Positions 1-6,390 are shown, numbered from the stretch's first letter. The stretch: 10,324 nt of DNA from Methanosarcinales archaeon (GCA_030640725.1 DAOWIV010000026.1:1-10324), one strand, 5' to 3'. Made by a program: numbers and translations. The notes: generated by a model from the letters alone, not told the origin.

Positions 1-205
1 ATAGCTCACTTCCATTGATGTACCATTTCACATCGACTGTTTGATTGACTACAATGCTGAAGTCCCTTGCATCATTTTCTGTATTGCTGACAGTCGCAGA
101 CGATGGTGTGGGTGAGGTGATTTCTGGCGGACCAGCAGCCGTCGCCACCGACGCAAATGCCATCACCATAATCAGTACACTTACTAATTTTATATATCCC
201 TTCAT
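1..205 (-). CDS. Secreted cell-surface protein, N-terminal fragment
   Basis: This reading frame starts at ATG 205 and runs off the left edge of the window, leaving 68 codons. The N-terminus is a clear signal peptide: a short charged start (MKGYIK), a hydrophobic core (LVSVLIMVMAFASVA) and a likely signal-peptidase site near residues 21-24 (ATAA). The mature part is Pro/Thr/Ser rich and then reads DFSIVVNQTVDVKWYINGSE (residues 48-67). That resembles the Ig-like, N-glycosylation-prone modules of large Methanosarcina-type surface proteins (NQT and NGS sequons are present). The start is supported by GGAGG at 216-220, 10 nt upstream, and by a TATA-like box further up. It was absent from simple ORF scans because it is cut by the edge. 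Function is not known; an exported, probably glycosylated surface or adhesion-type protein is the inference. It reads in the same direction as the genes at 432-1981 but lies 226 bp past the last of them. Confidence 0.75.
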   Translation of the reverse strand, partial: MKGYIKLVSVLIMVMAFASVATAAGPPEITSPTPSSATVSNTENDARDFSIVVNQTVDVKWYINGSEL

Positions 206-271
206 ATTATCCTTGCCTCCTGATTTAACGAATGATTTAACTATATATCATCAGTTAATCAAACGTTCAAA

Positions 272-280
272 CTATATAAA
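272..280 (-). promoter_or_regulatory. TATA box candidate for the secreted-protein gene
   Basis: On the minus strand this reads TTTATATAG. A start site about 25 nt downstream would give a leader of roughly 40-50 nt carrying the GGAGG ribosome-binding site. A second AT-rich box (TATATAG, around 241-249) lies closer and could be the real one. No upstream BRE was assigned. Confidence 0.4.
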
Positions 281-431
281 ACCCACCTATAACCACACAG
301 AACCCCTCGATCAAAATGCCGCCATCCACCACCGCCACCCGCATCCACACCAAACCGGCGGCGAGCTTTTCCGAAAAATCACGAACCGCCCCCTCTCCGG
401 GCGCAGCAAGCGAAGCGGAGTACGCTTTTGT

Positions 432-698
432 TCATACGACAGCCGCCTGTGGGCGTGCAGGGTGGACCGCAACTTTCCCACCGACGATTGCTCGTAATAG
501 CTCTTTTCCCACTGGTTGTGGGATCTCCCACCCCTCAATTCCGGCAGCTTGCAACCAGAGTTCTATTCCAGTCATAATCTCCTCTAACGCATCTTCCTCA
601 CTCCCTCCAAATGCCGAACATCCCGCTAACTCCGGAACTACTGCAATGTACCCGTCATCCTCCTCGCTATAGAAGATCTCTATTGCGTACTTATACAT
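432..698 (-). CDS. HicB-family antitoxin-like protein without an adjacent HicA
   Basis: An 88-residue protein starting MYKYAIEIFYSEEDDGYIA. It has the HicB fold signature: an N-terminal beta strand, then E-D-x-G-Y-I-A-x-V-P-E-L-x-G-C (about residues 14-28), then G-S-E-E-D-A-L-E-E-I and a helix. HicB proteins neutralise the mRNA-interferase HicA. This one has no HicA directly beside it: the nearest, at 806-1036, overlaps another HicB gene. The start at 698 fits the family's usual N-terminus; the reading frame is open further upstream to 764 but that extension looks unlike the family. The ribosome-binding site is weak (TTGGGG). The C-terminal ~25 residues (from GKELLRAIV onward, Ala/Pro/Val rich) do not resemble a DNA-binding domain, so it is of the short class. 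It may be a solitary antitoxin or regulator, or the remnant of a second pair. Confidence 0.75.
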   Translation of the reverse strand: MYKYAIEIFYSEEDDGYIAVVPELAGCSAFGGSEEDALEEIMTGIELWLQAAGIEGWEIPQPVGKELLRAIVGGKVAVHPARPQAAVV

Positions 699-805
699 TT
701 TCAGCCCCAAGAATTCTAAACAAGAATCCCACCAGCCACTATAACACCGCCCGCCATCACGCACGTCTACCGAACAATCCGGGAGTATTGTGGGAGTTCG
801 GCACG

Positions 806-1036
806 TTATAGATACTTTGAAAATTCATCTTCATCTACCCTTGCCAATTTTAGAACTCCTTTTAGCGTCCCTATCTTCAGCTCTCTATGCAGGGGGATAA
901 CGGTTCCTACCTTTCCCTCCGGAGTCGTTTTTGATAACCTGACATGGCTACCGGTCCTACCACTAATCTTAAACCCCATTTTGTTACAAAAAATTCTAAT
1001 TACCTTTTCTCCTGAGACTTTCCTAAGTTTTGGCAC
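806..1036 (-). CDS. hicA: HicA-type mRNA interferase toxin
   Basis: A 76-residue HicA toxin. The family degrades mRNA using a double-stranded-RNA-binding-like fold with one catalytic histidine. The sequence shows the family order: PKLRKVSGEKVIRIF at the start, then GF at residues 21-22, the GSHVRL motif with catalytic His31, a VIPLHRELKIGTL loop and a C-terminal helix (VLKLARVDEDEF). The chosen start is GTG at 1036. It is preceded by GAGGTG with 7-nt spacing, and it gives the usual M-P-K-L beginning; a TTG at 1051 is also in frame but would put the ribosome-binding site inside the gene. It overlaps the end of the upstream hicB by 14 bp, so the two are very likely translationally coupled, antitoxin first. 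Antitoxin-first order is less common than hicA-hicB but is well known. Confidence 0.88.
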   Translation of the reverse strand: MPKLRKVSGEKVIRIFCNKMGFKISGRTGSHVRLSKTTPEGKVGTVIPLHRELKIGTLKGVLKLARVDEDEFSKYL

Positions 1037-1235
1037 TGACTGCCACCTCAAATGTTGCCATCAGCGTTTTTCTCTCTTCCTTTAATGGAAACTCATCCAA
1101 ATAAAGCTCAGTAGCCTCTTTAAGATTGTTTATCGCTTCTTCTATCGTCTTCCCCTGACTGACTGTGCCAACTTCCGGGCACTCTGCTATATACATGTCT
1201 TCTTCTTTATGTAACATTGCCATAAAGATCTGCAT
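1023..1235 (-). CDS. hicB: HicB-type antitoxin, short form
   Basis: A 70-residue protein with the HicB core: E-D-M-Y-I-A-E-C-P-E-V-G-T-V-S-Q-G-K-T (about residues 12-30), then IEEAINNLKEATELYLDEF. This is the antitoxin half of the pair with the overlapping HicA at 806-1036. It is the short type without a recognisable C-terminal ribbon-helix-helix or HTH domain, so autoregulation by direct DNA binding is not evident from sequence. The start at 1235 has a good ribosome-binding site, AGGTGA with about 6-nt spacing. It lies 50 bp downstream of the AIM24-family gene on the same strand and could be read through from that promoter. Confidence 0.88.
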   Translation of the reverse strand: MQIFMAMLHKEEDMYIAECPEVGTVSQGKTIEEAINNLKEATELYLDEFPLKEERKTLMATFEVAVSAKT

Positions 1236-1285
1236 ATTTATTCACCTACTTATAAAAATAATGTTTCCACTAATTTCGCCACAAC

Positions 1286-1981
1286 TCACTGCGGAGTCCT
1301 CTGGAGATACACTTCCTCGTACGGCTGGACGACCACAAAGCCATCTCCTCTGAACGCCATCTGTAGCGATTCACCGCTCCCGCGTCCGACAAGCGTCTTT
1401 AAGGAGACGTCTGTCTTTATATCCGGGCTTAAGCTTCCGGACCATGCCACCGTGGCATTGGGGTCTGTAAACACGGGTCGGTCCGGCGTCACCTTGAGCG
1501 TCAGCGGGTCATAGTGCGTGGTAATGGCAATCATACCGGTCCCTTCAAGTTTCACATTGAAAAGTCCGCCTGCCATGATTCCGGCAACCTTTTTCAGCAG
1601 TTTAATGTCCCACTTGATCGATTCCTCGAATGCAAGCAGGTCGTTGCCGTTGACATAAATTGCCTGGTCATCAAGATTGATTATGGAGATCTTCTTGCCC
1701 TCATCAGCCAGATACACTTTTCCCGTACCTTCTACCTTTGTCAGACTCACGCCTTCACCGGTAACAGCTTTTTTGACCAGTTTCCCAAGCCCGTGCTCCA
1801 GCACGCCCTCACGCGTGAACTTGACGTCGCCGGTGTAGGATACCATTGATCCTTTCTTTGTCCAGACCATGCCGTCAAGATTTAGCTCAAGCAGGCGATC
1901 CCGTTCCAGTTCGAACGCACCTTCTCCAAGATCGCGCTGCCCTGTCGCCTCTATGAATTCATCGATTGAATATCGTCCCAT
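1286..1981 (-). CDS. AIM24 family protein
   Basis: A 231-residue protein of the AIM24 (PF01987) family. Visible family features are the repeated beta-rich segments: ELNLDGMVWTKKGSMVSYTG, the Gly-rich LVKKAVTGEGVSLTKVEGTG segment, KLEGTGMIAITTHYDPL, DPNATVAWSGSLSP, and the final SGESLQMAFRGDGFVVVQP. The family is found in bacteria, archaea and mitochondria; its biochemical role is not settled, although yeast Aim24 affects inner-membrane organisation and MICOS. No signal peptide or membrane helix is seen, so it is probably cytoplasmic or peripheral. The start at 1981 has GGAGG seven bases upstream; the frame is open upstream to 2158, but that part contains the promoter region and looks non-coding. 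It is divergent from the FAD dehydrogenase at 2158 across 176 bp. Confidence 0.88.
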   Translation of the reverse strand: MGRYSIDEFIEATGQRDLGEGAFELERDRLLELNLDGMVWTKKGSMVSYTGDVKFTREGVLEHGLGKLVKKAVTGEGVSLTKVEGTGKVYLADEGKKISIINLDDQAIYVNGNDLLAFEESIKWDIKLLKKVAGIMAGGLFNVKLEGTGMIAITTHYDPLTLKVTPDRPVFTDPNATVAWSGSLSPDIKTDVSLKTLVGRGSGESLQMAFRGDGFVVVQPYEEVYLQRTPQ

Positions 1982-2006
1982 CTGTTCTCCTCCGTCGAAG
2001 TGGTTC

Positions 2007-2045
2007 GTGCAAATGCACTGTAACCCGAGTGCACTGTAACTCGGA
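2007..2045. promoter_or_regulatory. Candidate operator: inverted repeat plus tandem 16-bp repeats
   Basis: Two directly abutting 16-bp units, TGCACTGTAACCCGAG (2014-2029) and TGCACTGTAACTCGGA (2030-2045), share their first 11 bases. The first also forms the right arm of an inverted repeat GTGCA-AA-TGCAC (2007-2018). The block sits between the AIM24 start codon and its TATA candidate, overlapping the expected transcription start. That is the usual place for an archaeal repressor site. No regulator gene is nearby, so the identity of the binder is open. Confidence 0.4.
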
Positions 2046-2053
2046 TGTATGTC

Positions 2054-2070
2054 ATTTATAGGGTATAAAG
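2054..2070 (-). promoter_or_regulatory. TATA box candidates for the AIM24 gene
   Basis: On the minus strand the stretch reads CTTTATACCCTATAAAT, containing two overlapping possible TATA elements. The downstream one (TATAAAT) would place transcription start near 2030, giving a leader of about 50 nt with the GGAGG site. Confidence 0.45.
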
Positions 2071-2125
2071 CCGTCGGACGCATCGTAGATATCCGGAAAC
2101 CCCCGGAGCCTGCGGCACCGCCACA

Positions 2126-2134
2126 GATATATAA
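2126..2134 (+). promoter_or_regulatory. TATA box of the FAD dehydrogenase, spaced for a leaderless mRNA
   Basis: GATATATAA is centred about 27 bp upstream of the ATG at 2158. Archaeal transcription usually starts 22-27 bp downstream of the TATA centre, so the mRNA would begin at or within a few bases of the start codon. Consistent with this, no convincing Shine-Dalgarno sequence precedes the ATG. Confidence 0.5.
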
Positions 2135-2157
2135 CCTCCATCCCAGATAGGTATCCA

Positions 2158-3540
2158 ATGACCAATGATTATGACGTGATCATCATCGGCGCAGGTCCTG
2201 CTGGCATGTTTGCAGCCGATGAACTGGCGGGCTCTGATATGCGTGTGCTGGTTATCGATGCCGGGCGGGACATCGGTGACCGCACCTGTCCGATGGATAG
2301 AACCAGTATCTGTGCGCACTGCATGCCATGCGGTATTATGTCAGGTGTTGGCGGTGCTGGCACATTCTCGGACGGAACTCTGAACCTGCGACCCGATATA
2401 GGCGGCGATCTTGCCTTGCTGACCGGCGACCCTGCGGAAGCATGGAACCTTATCCGCCATGTGGACGAGGTCTTCCTGAAGTACGGAGCGCCCGATGTGC
2501 TCAAAGAGCCAAACAAGAGGGCTGTTGAGAGTCTGAAGCGGCGTGCTGCATCGGCAGGGGCGCGTTTCATCAATATATCGCAGCGGCACATCGGATCGAA
2601 TAACGCGCCCGTCGTCATCGGGAACTTCAAGGACGACCTTGTCAAGAGAGGGATCGAATTTCTGCTGAGCAGCAATGTCACCGACCTGTCCACCGATAAC
2701 AATACCTGTGGTGGCGTGGTGCTCGAGAATGGTGAGACCATTACAGCGGGTTACGTGATCGCTGCACCGGGCAGGATCGGCGCGAACTGGGTGAACTCAA
2801 TGGTTGAGACACATGGCATCGCTGCCCGATACGGGAGCATCGACGTCGGCGTGCGTGTCGAGGTCTCTGCAATCATCATGGACCCGATCACGCACATCAA
2901 CCGCGACCCGAAGTTCCATATCCAGACCAACCGCTACGACGATTTCATCAGGACATTCTGCACAAACGAACACGGCTTCGTCGTCAAAGAAGAGTATCCC
3001 GGATTCATAGCCACAAATGGGCATTCTATGACGAACAAACAGTCCGATAATACGAATTTCGCATTCATGGTCAGAATCGCGCTCACACACCCAATCGAGA
3101 ACACGACCCGGTACGGCGTCTCGATCGCGAAACTTGCGACAACCATCGGAGGCGGAAAGCCGGTGTTGCAGCGTATGGGCGACCTGCGGAGAGGCAGGCG
3201 ATCGACAGAAGACCGGATCAAGCGAAATCAGGTCCAGAACACGCTCAAGGACGTGACCCCGGGCGACATATCGATGGCGCTTCCTCACAGAATCGTGATG
3301 GACATCATCGAGGGGCTTGAGGTGCTAAACAAGATCATACCCGGAGTTGCATCCGATTCAACGCTTCTGTACGCTCCTGAGATCAAATTCTATGCGATGG
3401 AAGTCGATGTTGACCGAAACATGGAGACCAGTGTATGCAATCTCTTTGCAGCAGGAGACGGCACCGGACTTTCCCGCGATATCGTCAATGCCGCCGCAAC
3501 AGGCGTGCTTGCCGCAAGAGGGATCCTGAGGAGCAGGTAG
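2158..3540 (+). CDS. FAD-dependent dehydrogenase, COG2509 type
   Basis: A 460-residue flavoprotein. The N-terminus is a Rossmann FAD-binding motif, VIIIGAGPAGMFAADELAGS (residues 7-26), ending in the acidic strand VLVID. A cysteine cluster follows (C44, C52, C55, C58; CAHCMPCG), then GGAGTFSDGTLNLRPDIGG (residues 65-83), which is the hallmark of the COG2509 uncharacterised FAD-dependent dehydrogenases. The C-terminal NLFAAGDGTGLSRDIVNAAA segment is the second FAD contact with the conserved Gly-Asp. Length matches the family (about 450-490). The substrate and electron partner are unknown; the cysteines could be redox active or bind metal. No signal peptide is seen, so it is cytoplasmic. It is a single gene, divergent from AIM24, followed by non-coding DNA and then convergent pstB. 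Assignment to the family is firm, function is not. Confidence 0.9.
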   Translation: MTNDYDVIIIGAGPAGMFAADELAGSDMRVLVIDAGRDIGDRTCPMDRTSICAHCMPCGIMSGVGGAGTFSDGTLNLRPDIGGDLALLTGDPAEAWNLIRHVDEVFLKYGAPDVLKEPNKRAVESLKRRAASAGARFINISQRHIGSNNAPVVIGNFKDDLVKRGIEFLLSSNVTDLSTDNNTCGGVVLENGETITAGYVIAAPGRIGANWVNSMVETHGIAARYGSIDVGVRVEVSAIIMDPITHINRDPKFHIQTNRYDDFIRTFCTNEHGFVVKEEYPGFIATNGHSMTNKQSDNTNFAFMVRIALTHPIENTTRYGVSIAKLATTIGGGKPVLQRMGDLRRGRRSTEDRIKRNQVQNTLKDVTPGDISMALPHRIVMDIIEGLEVLNKIIPGVASDSTLLYAPEIKFYAMEVDVDRNMETSVCNLFAAGDGTGLSRDIVNAAATGVLAARGILRSR

Positions 3541-3718
3541 CGTAGGCGATAAGGGGCGGGAGGGGGTTTTCTATTATCGCAGGCTTAACTGGCGTTTTGC
3601 AGCAGGATTATTGCTGCTACCGGTATTGCTACAGTGGTGCGGTTGCTGGTAGCTATACTTCGAACCGCCACAGACATGCTTTTTAATGGTATATACACTA
3701 TAACGTCCAGTCACTCTA
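3541..3718. other. Non-coding stretch after the FAD dehydrogenase, with inverted repeats
   Basis: No credible gene is visible on either strand. G-rich sequence followed by TTTT (around 3562-3570) could end the dehydrogenase transcript. Several short inverted repeats follow: GCAGCA/TGCTGC (3599-3604 and 3612-3617), GCTACC/GGTAGC (3616-3621 and 3648-3653) and GCGGTT/AACCGC (3639-3644 and 3663-3668). They overlap each other and cannot all form together. It is not a tRNA despite a TTCGAACC string. Confidence 0.45.
3689..3698 (+). promoter_or_regulatory. TATA-like box ahead of the dispersed repeat
   Basis: GGTATATACA lies about 25 bp upstream of the left edge of the repeat copy at 3719. If used, transcription would start near the repeat boundary and the U-run after its second hairpin would stop it, giving an RNA of roughly 85-90 nt. 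AT-rich DNA makes chance matches likely. Confidence 0.25.
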
Positions 3719-3807
3719 CGCACCATTTTCATTTACGAAAAAGTATCTCGCCTGCCCCACCCGAAGGGCAGTTTTTACTCGATTTTTTGTGAAAAAATCG
3801 TTTTAAT
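3719..3807 (+). repeat. Dispersed two-hairpin repeat, copy 1
   Basis: This copy lies in the convergent gap between the FAD dehydrogenase and pstB. In order it has an AT-rich lead (GCACCATTTTCATTTACG), the block TTACGAAAAAGTAT (3733-3746), a GC hairpin with 6-bp arms CTGCCC/GGGCAG (3752-3757, 3766-3771), GTTTTTACT, and an AT hairpin with perfect 9-bp arms CGATTTTTT/AAAAAATCG around GTG (3780-3800), then TTTT. Bases 3760-3804 are identical to 7821-7865. It ends a few bases past the pstB stop codon, so the pst transcript carries the complement of this structure in its 3' untranslated region. On the plus strand the hairpin and T-run could act as a terminator. Confidence 0.85.
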
Positions 3808-3811
3808 CCCA

Positions 3812-4576
3812 TTATCCAAACCTGCCCGTAATATAATCCTCGGTACTCTTCTTTTCCGGCATCTCGAATATCTGCTTTGTCTTCCCGAACTCAACAAGCT
3901 CGCCAAGCAGGAAGAACGCGGTGTAATCAGAGACCCGGGCAGCCTGTTGCATGTTGTGCGTCACGATGACGATTGTGTAGTCGCGCTTTAAGTTGCCGAT
4001 CAGGTCCTCGATCTTTGCGGTCGAGATCGGATCAAGCGCACTACAAGGCTCGTCAAAGAGTATCACCTTCGGCTTTACTGCAAGCGTTCTTGCGATGCAG
4101 AGCCGCTGCTGCTGCCCGCCGCTTAAGTCAAGCGCAGACCGGTCCAGCTTGTCATGTATTTCATGCCAGAGCGCAGAAGATTTCAGGGCATCCTCGACGA
4201 TCCTGTCCAGTTCTTCTTTGTTCCGGGTGCCGTGCAGGCGGGGTCCGTAAGCGATATTGTCATAGATTGACATCGGGAACGGGTTTGGCTTCTGGAAGAC
4301 CATTCCAATCTTCTTTCGAAGCAGGACTGCATCCACACTCTTATCATAAACATTCCTGCCCTCAAAAAGCAGTTCTCCGGTAACGCGGCAGTCTTTGATC
4401 AGGTCGTTCATCCTGTTGATGCACCTGATGAACGTGGACTTGCCACATCCGGACGGTCCGATTATCGCAGTCACCTTATTCTCTGGCATCGTAATTGTTA
4501 TGTCCTTTAAAGCCTGCATGTCGCCATACCAGAGATTCAAACCTCTGCTCTCGACTTCGATCTTATTTTCTACCAT
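3812..4576 (-). CDS. pstB: Phosphate ABC transporter ATP-binding protein PstB
   Basis: A 254-residue ATPase that powers the PstSCAB phosphate importer on the inner face of the membrane. All nucleotide-binding motifs are present: Walker A GPSGCGKST (40-48), Q-loop Q95 in MVFQKPNPFPMSIYDNI (the PstB-specific sequence), signature LSGGQQQR (151-158), Walker B VILFDEP (171-177) and H-loop His207 in VTHNMQQA. Length is typical. The start at 4576 gives the usual beginning (MVENKIEVES...LWYGDMQALKDI) and has GGGAGA five bases upstream; an in-frame start at 4615 would add 13 untypical residues and overlap pstA by more than 50 bp. It overlaps the end of pstA by 14 bp and is the last gene of the operon. 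No phoU follows. Confidence 0.96.
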   Translation of the reverse strand: MVENKIEVESRGLNLWYGDMQALKDITITMPENKVTAIIGPSGCGKSTFIRCINRMNDLIKDCRVTGELLFEGRNVYDKSVDAVLLRKKIGMVFQKPNPFPMSIYDNIAYGPRLHGTRNKEELDRIVEDALKSSALWHEIHDKLDRSALDLSGGQQQRLCIARTLAVKPKVILFDEPCSALDPISTAKIEDLIGNLKRDYTIVIVTHNMQQAARVSDYTAFFLLGELVEFGKTKQIFEMPEKKSTEDYITGRFG

Positions 4577-5417
4577 ATTGTCTCCCGTAGCGCTTCTGAA
4601 TCGCGATCGCTGCAAGGTTGATCAGAAGCACCATCGCAAGCAGCACAACCGAACTCCCGTAAGCCATTTGATCAGAGATCCCCTCTGACGCAAGGATGTA
4701 GAGATGGTACGGAAGCGCACGCACCGGATCAAAGAGCGACGAGGGCATCAGAAGCGATGATCCGGCTGTAAACATGATGACCGCGGTCTCTCCGATTGCT
4801 TTTCCCACCCCCAGTATAACACCGGTCATGATGCCGGGAACCGCGCCCGGGAGCACCACCCTCCACATAGTCTGCCACTTTGTCGCACCGAGTGCGAAGC
4901 TTCCCTCACGTATGCCCATCGGCACCGCCTTGATCGACTCCTCTGACACCCTGACGATCCACGGCAGCACCATAAACATCAGCGCAAGCCCGCCTGAGAT
5001 GATCGAAAAACCAAATCCGAGGTATATCACAAGGAATGCGTATCCGAACAGCCCGATCACGATGGACGGCACGCCCGCAAGACACTCGACACCGAAGGTG
5101 ATGATACCGGTCATCACACTCTTCGGGGCGTATTCGGCAAGGTATATCGCAGCGCCGATGCCGATCGGGACCGCCGAGAGCATCGCAACCACCATGAGGC
5201 AGAATGTTCCGACAATCGCAGGCAGAACGCCACCCTCTGCCCCGCTCAGTCTCGGTGATCCGAGCAGAAAGGAGAGATTCACCACACCGATCCCCCGGAT
5301 CAGGATATAACCAAGAATGAATGTGAGGATTAGTACGGCTATAGATGCGGATGCCCACAGCATCACCATTGCCGCTTTATTCGAGGTGGCTGGTGAGATT
5401 AATGTGCCAGCGGTCAT
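4563..5417 (-). CDS. pstA: Phosphate ABC transporter permease PstA
   Basis: A 284-residue membrane protein forming, with PstC, the phosphate channel in the cytoplasmic membrane. About six hydrophobic segments can be read, from MLWASASIAVLILTFILGYI near the N-terminus to VVLLAMVLLINLAAIAI near the C-terminus. The ABC-permease EAA loop that docks on PstB is EGSFALGATKWQTMWRVVLP, with the conserved Gly in place. KAIGETAVIMFTAG is a PstA/PstC family motif. The ATG at 5417 overlaps the pstC stop in an ATGA, and GGGGG lies about seven bases upstream, so coupled translation is expected. The 3' end overlaps pstB. Confidence 0.95.
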   Translation of the reverse strand: MTAGTLISPATSNKAAMVMLWASASIAVLILTFILGYILIRGIGVVNLSFLLGSPRLSGAEGGVLPAIVGTFCLMVVAMLSAVPIGIGAAIYLAEYAPKSVMTGIITFGVECLAGVPSIVIGLFGYAFLVIYLGFGFSIISGGLALMFMVLPWIVRVSEESIKAVPMGIREGSFALGATKWQTMWRVVLPGAVPGIMTGVILGVGKAIGETAVIMFTAGSSLLMPSSLFDPVRALPYHLYILASEGISDQMAYGSSVVLLAMVLLINLAAIAIQKRYGRQYGRK

Positions 5418-6298
5418 CGTTCTACCCCCATCTTTGATTTGAGTGCTTTGTGTGATATTGCATCCAGCACCGCGACCACGATGAAGAGCACGACCCCGGT
5501 CGCAAACAACGCCTGCGCATGATCCCCTGTTGCATAATTCATCTCAAGTGCGATATTTGCAGTCATCGGTCTCACAGGATCGAGTATATCGTAGATCGGA
5601 GACGGTAGCATCGAGACATTGCCAGCCACCATCAGGACTGCCATCGTTTCGCCGATCGAGGTAGCCATTGCGAGTATGACTGCGGCAACGATCCCTGACC
5701 GTGCGCTTGGCACGATCACCTTTCGTATCGTATACCAGTGTGTTGCGCCGAGTGCAAACGATGCTTCCTTGTAGTCCTTCGGAACAGCCCGGATTGCATC
5801 ATCCGATACGCTGATGATGCGTGGAAGCGCCATGATCGCAAGAATGATCGAACACGCGAGGATTGAGAAGCCCCAGCCTCCGAAATGGTCCCTGATGAAC
5901 GGAACCAGCAGCACAAGCCCGACAAACCCGAGGATCACGGATGGGATGCCGACCAGAAGTTCGACCGCGTGTTTGATTATGGACCTTACCCCGGCTGGCG
6001 CAATCTCGGCGAGAAATACCGCACATGCGAGCCCGAGCGGTACTGCCAGGACGAGCGATCCTATTGCGACATAGAATGAAGCCACAATCATCGGGAAAAT
6101 CCCGTACGAGGGTTCTCCTGTCATTGCAATCGGGTTCCATTTCATTCCGAGACCGAAATTGGCAACCCCCACTTTCACGATGACCGGAAGACCTTCTCTT
6201 ACGAGAAAGATCGTTATCATCGCAACAACCGTAACTGCGGTCGCAGCAGAGACGAATAAAAACGCCTCGATTATCCTCTCGCCGAGTTTTTGGGTCAT
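5414..6298 (-). CDS. pstC: Phosphate ABC transporter permease PstC
   Basis: A 294-residue partner permease of PstA. It has an N-terminal membrane segment (EAFLFVSAATAVTVVAMITI), a following external loop, then five more hydrophobic segments. The EAA loop is EASFALGATHWYTIRKVIVP; ATSIGETMAVLMVAGN and ELLVGIPSVILGFVGLVLL are typical PstC sequences. The start is uncertain: ATG 6298 gives MTQKLGERII and the usual length, but its GAGGT is 13 nt away. A GTG at 6343 in the same frame would add 15 residues and place GAGGT inside the gene. ATG 6298 is preferred. It is the first gene of pstCAB; the phosphate-binding protein gene pstS, commonly directly upstream, is absent here, and sua5 diverges instead. 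Confidence 0.94.
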   Translation of the reverse strand: MTQKLGERIIEAFLFVSAATAVTVVAMITIFLVREGLPVIVKVGVANFGLGMKWNPIAMTGEPSYGIFPMIVASFYVAIGSLVLAVPLGLACAVFLAEIAPAGVRSIIKHAVELLVGIPSVILGFVGLVLLVPFIRDHFGGWGFSILACSIILAIMALPRIISVSDDAIRAVPKDYKEASFALGATHWYTIRKVIVPSARSGIVAAVILAMATSIGETMAVLMVAGNVSMLPSPIYDILDPVRPMTANIALEMNYATGDHAQALFATGVVLFIVVAVLDAISHKALKSKMGVER

Positions 6299-6390
6299 TG
6301 TGGAAATGCATACCTCGTTAGTTTTTTTTATGGGAAACCCCACCGTTCAGGGGCGTGTTACGACTGGTAAAACAGGTTGCGATGTTGGCA

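Noticed and set aside
405..430. Small hairpin AAGCG-GAGTA-CGCTT just past the solitary HicB gene as a terminator
   Set aside because: The stem is only 5 bp and in the direction of the gene it is not followed by a T-run.
45..497. A 150-codon plus-strand frame over the left end
   Set aside because: It runs antisense across the signal-peptide gene, its promoter and part of HicB. Composition is unlike a protein and the minus-strand genes explain the region.
2169..3288. Long minus-strand frames inside the FAD dehydrogenase
   Set aside because: They are shadows of a clearly recognised plus-strand flavoprotein and have no family features or ribosome-binding sites.
3639..3671. Possible tRNA, suggested by TTCGAACC resembling a T-arm
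   Set aside because: No acceptor stem, D-arm or anticodon arm can be drawn around it, and the arm partner (GCGGTT) is placed wrongly for a tRNA.
3677..3793. A 38-codon plus-strand frame beginning ATG 3677 running into repeat copy 1
   Set aside because: It has no ribosome-binding site, unrelated sequence before the repeat, and ends inside the AT hairpin. It is a by-product of the repeat.
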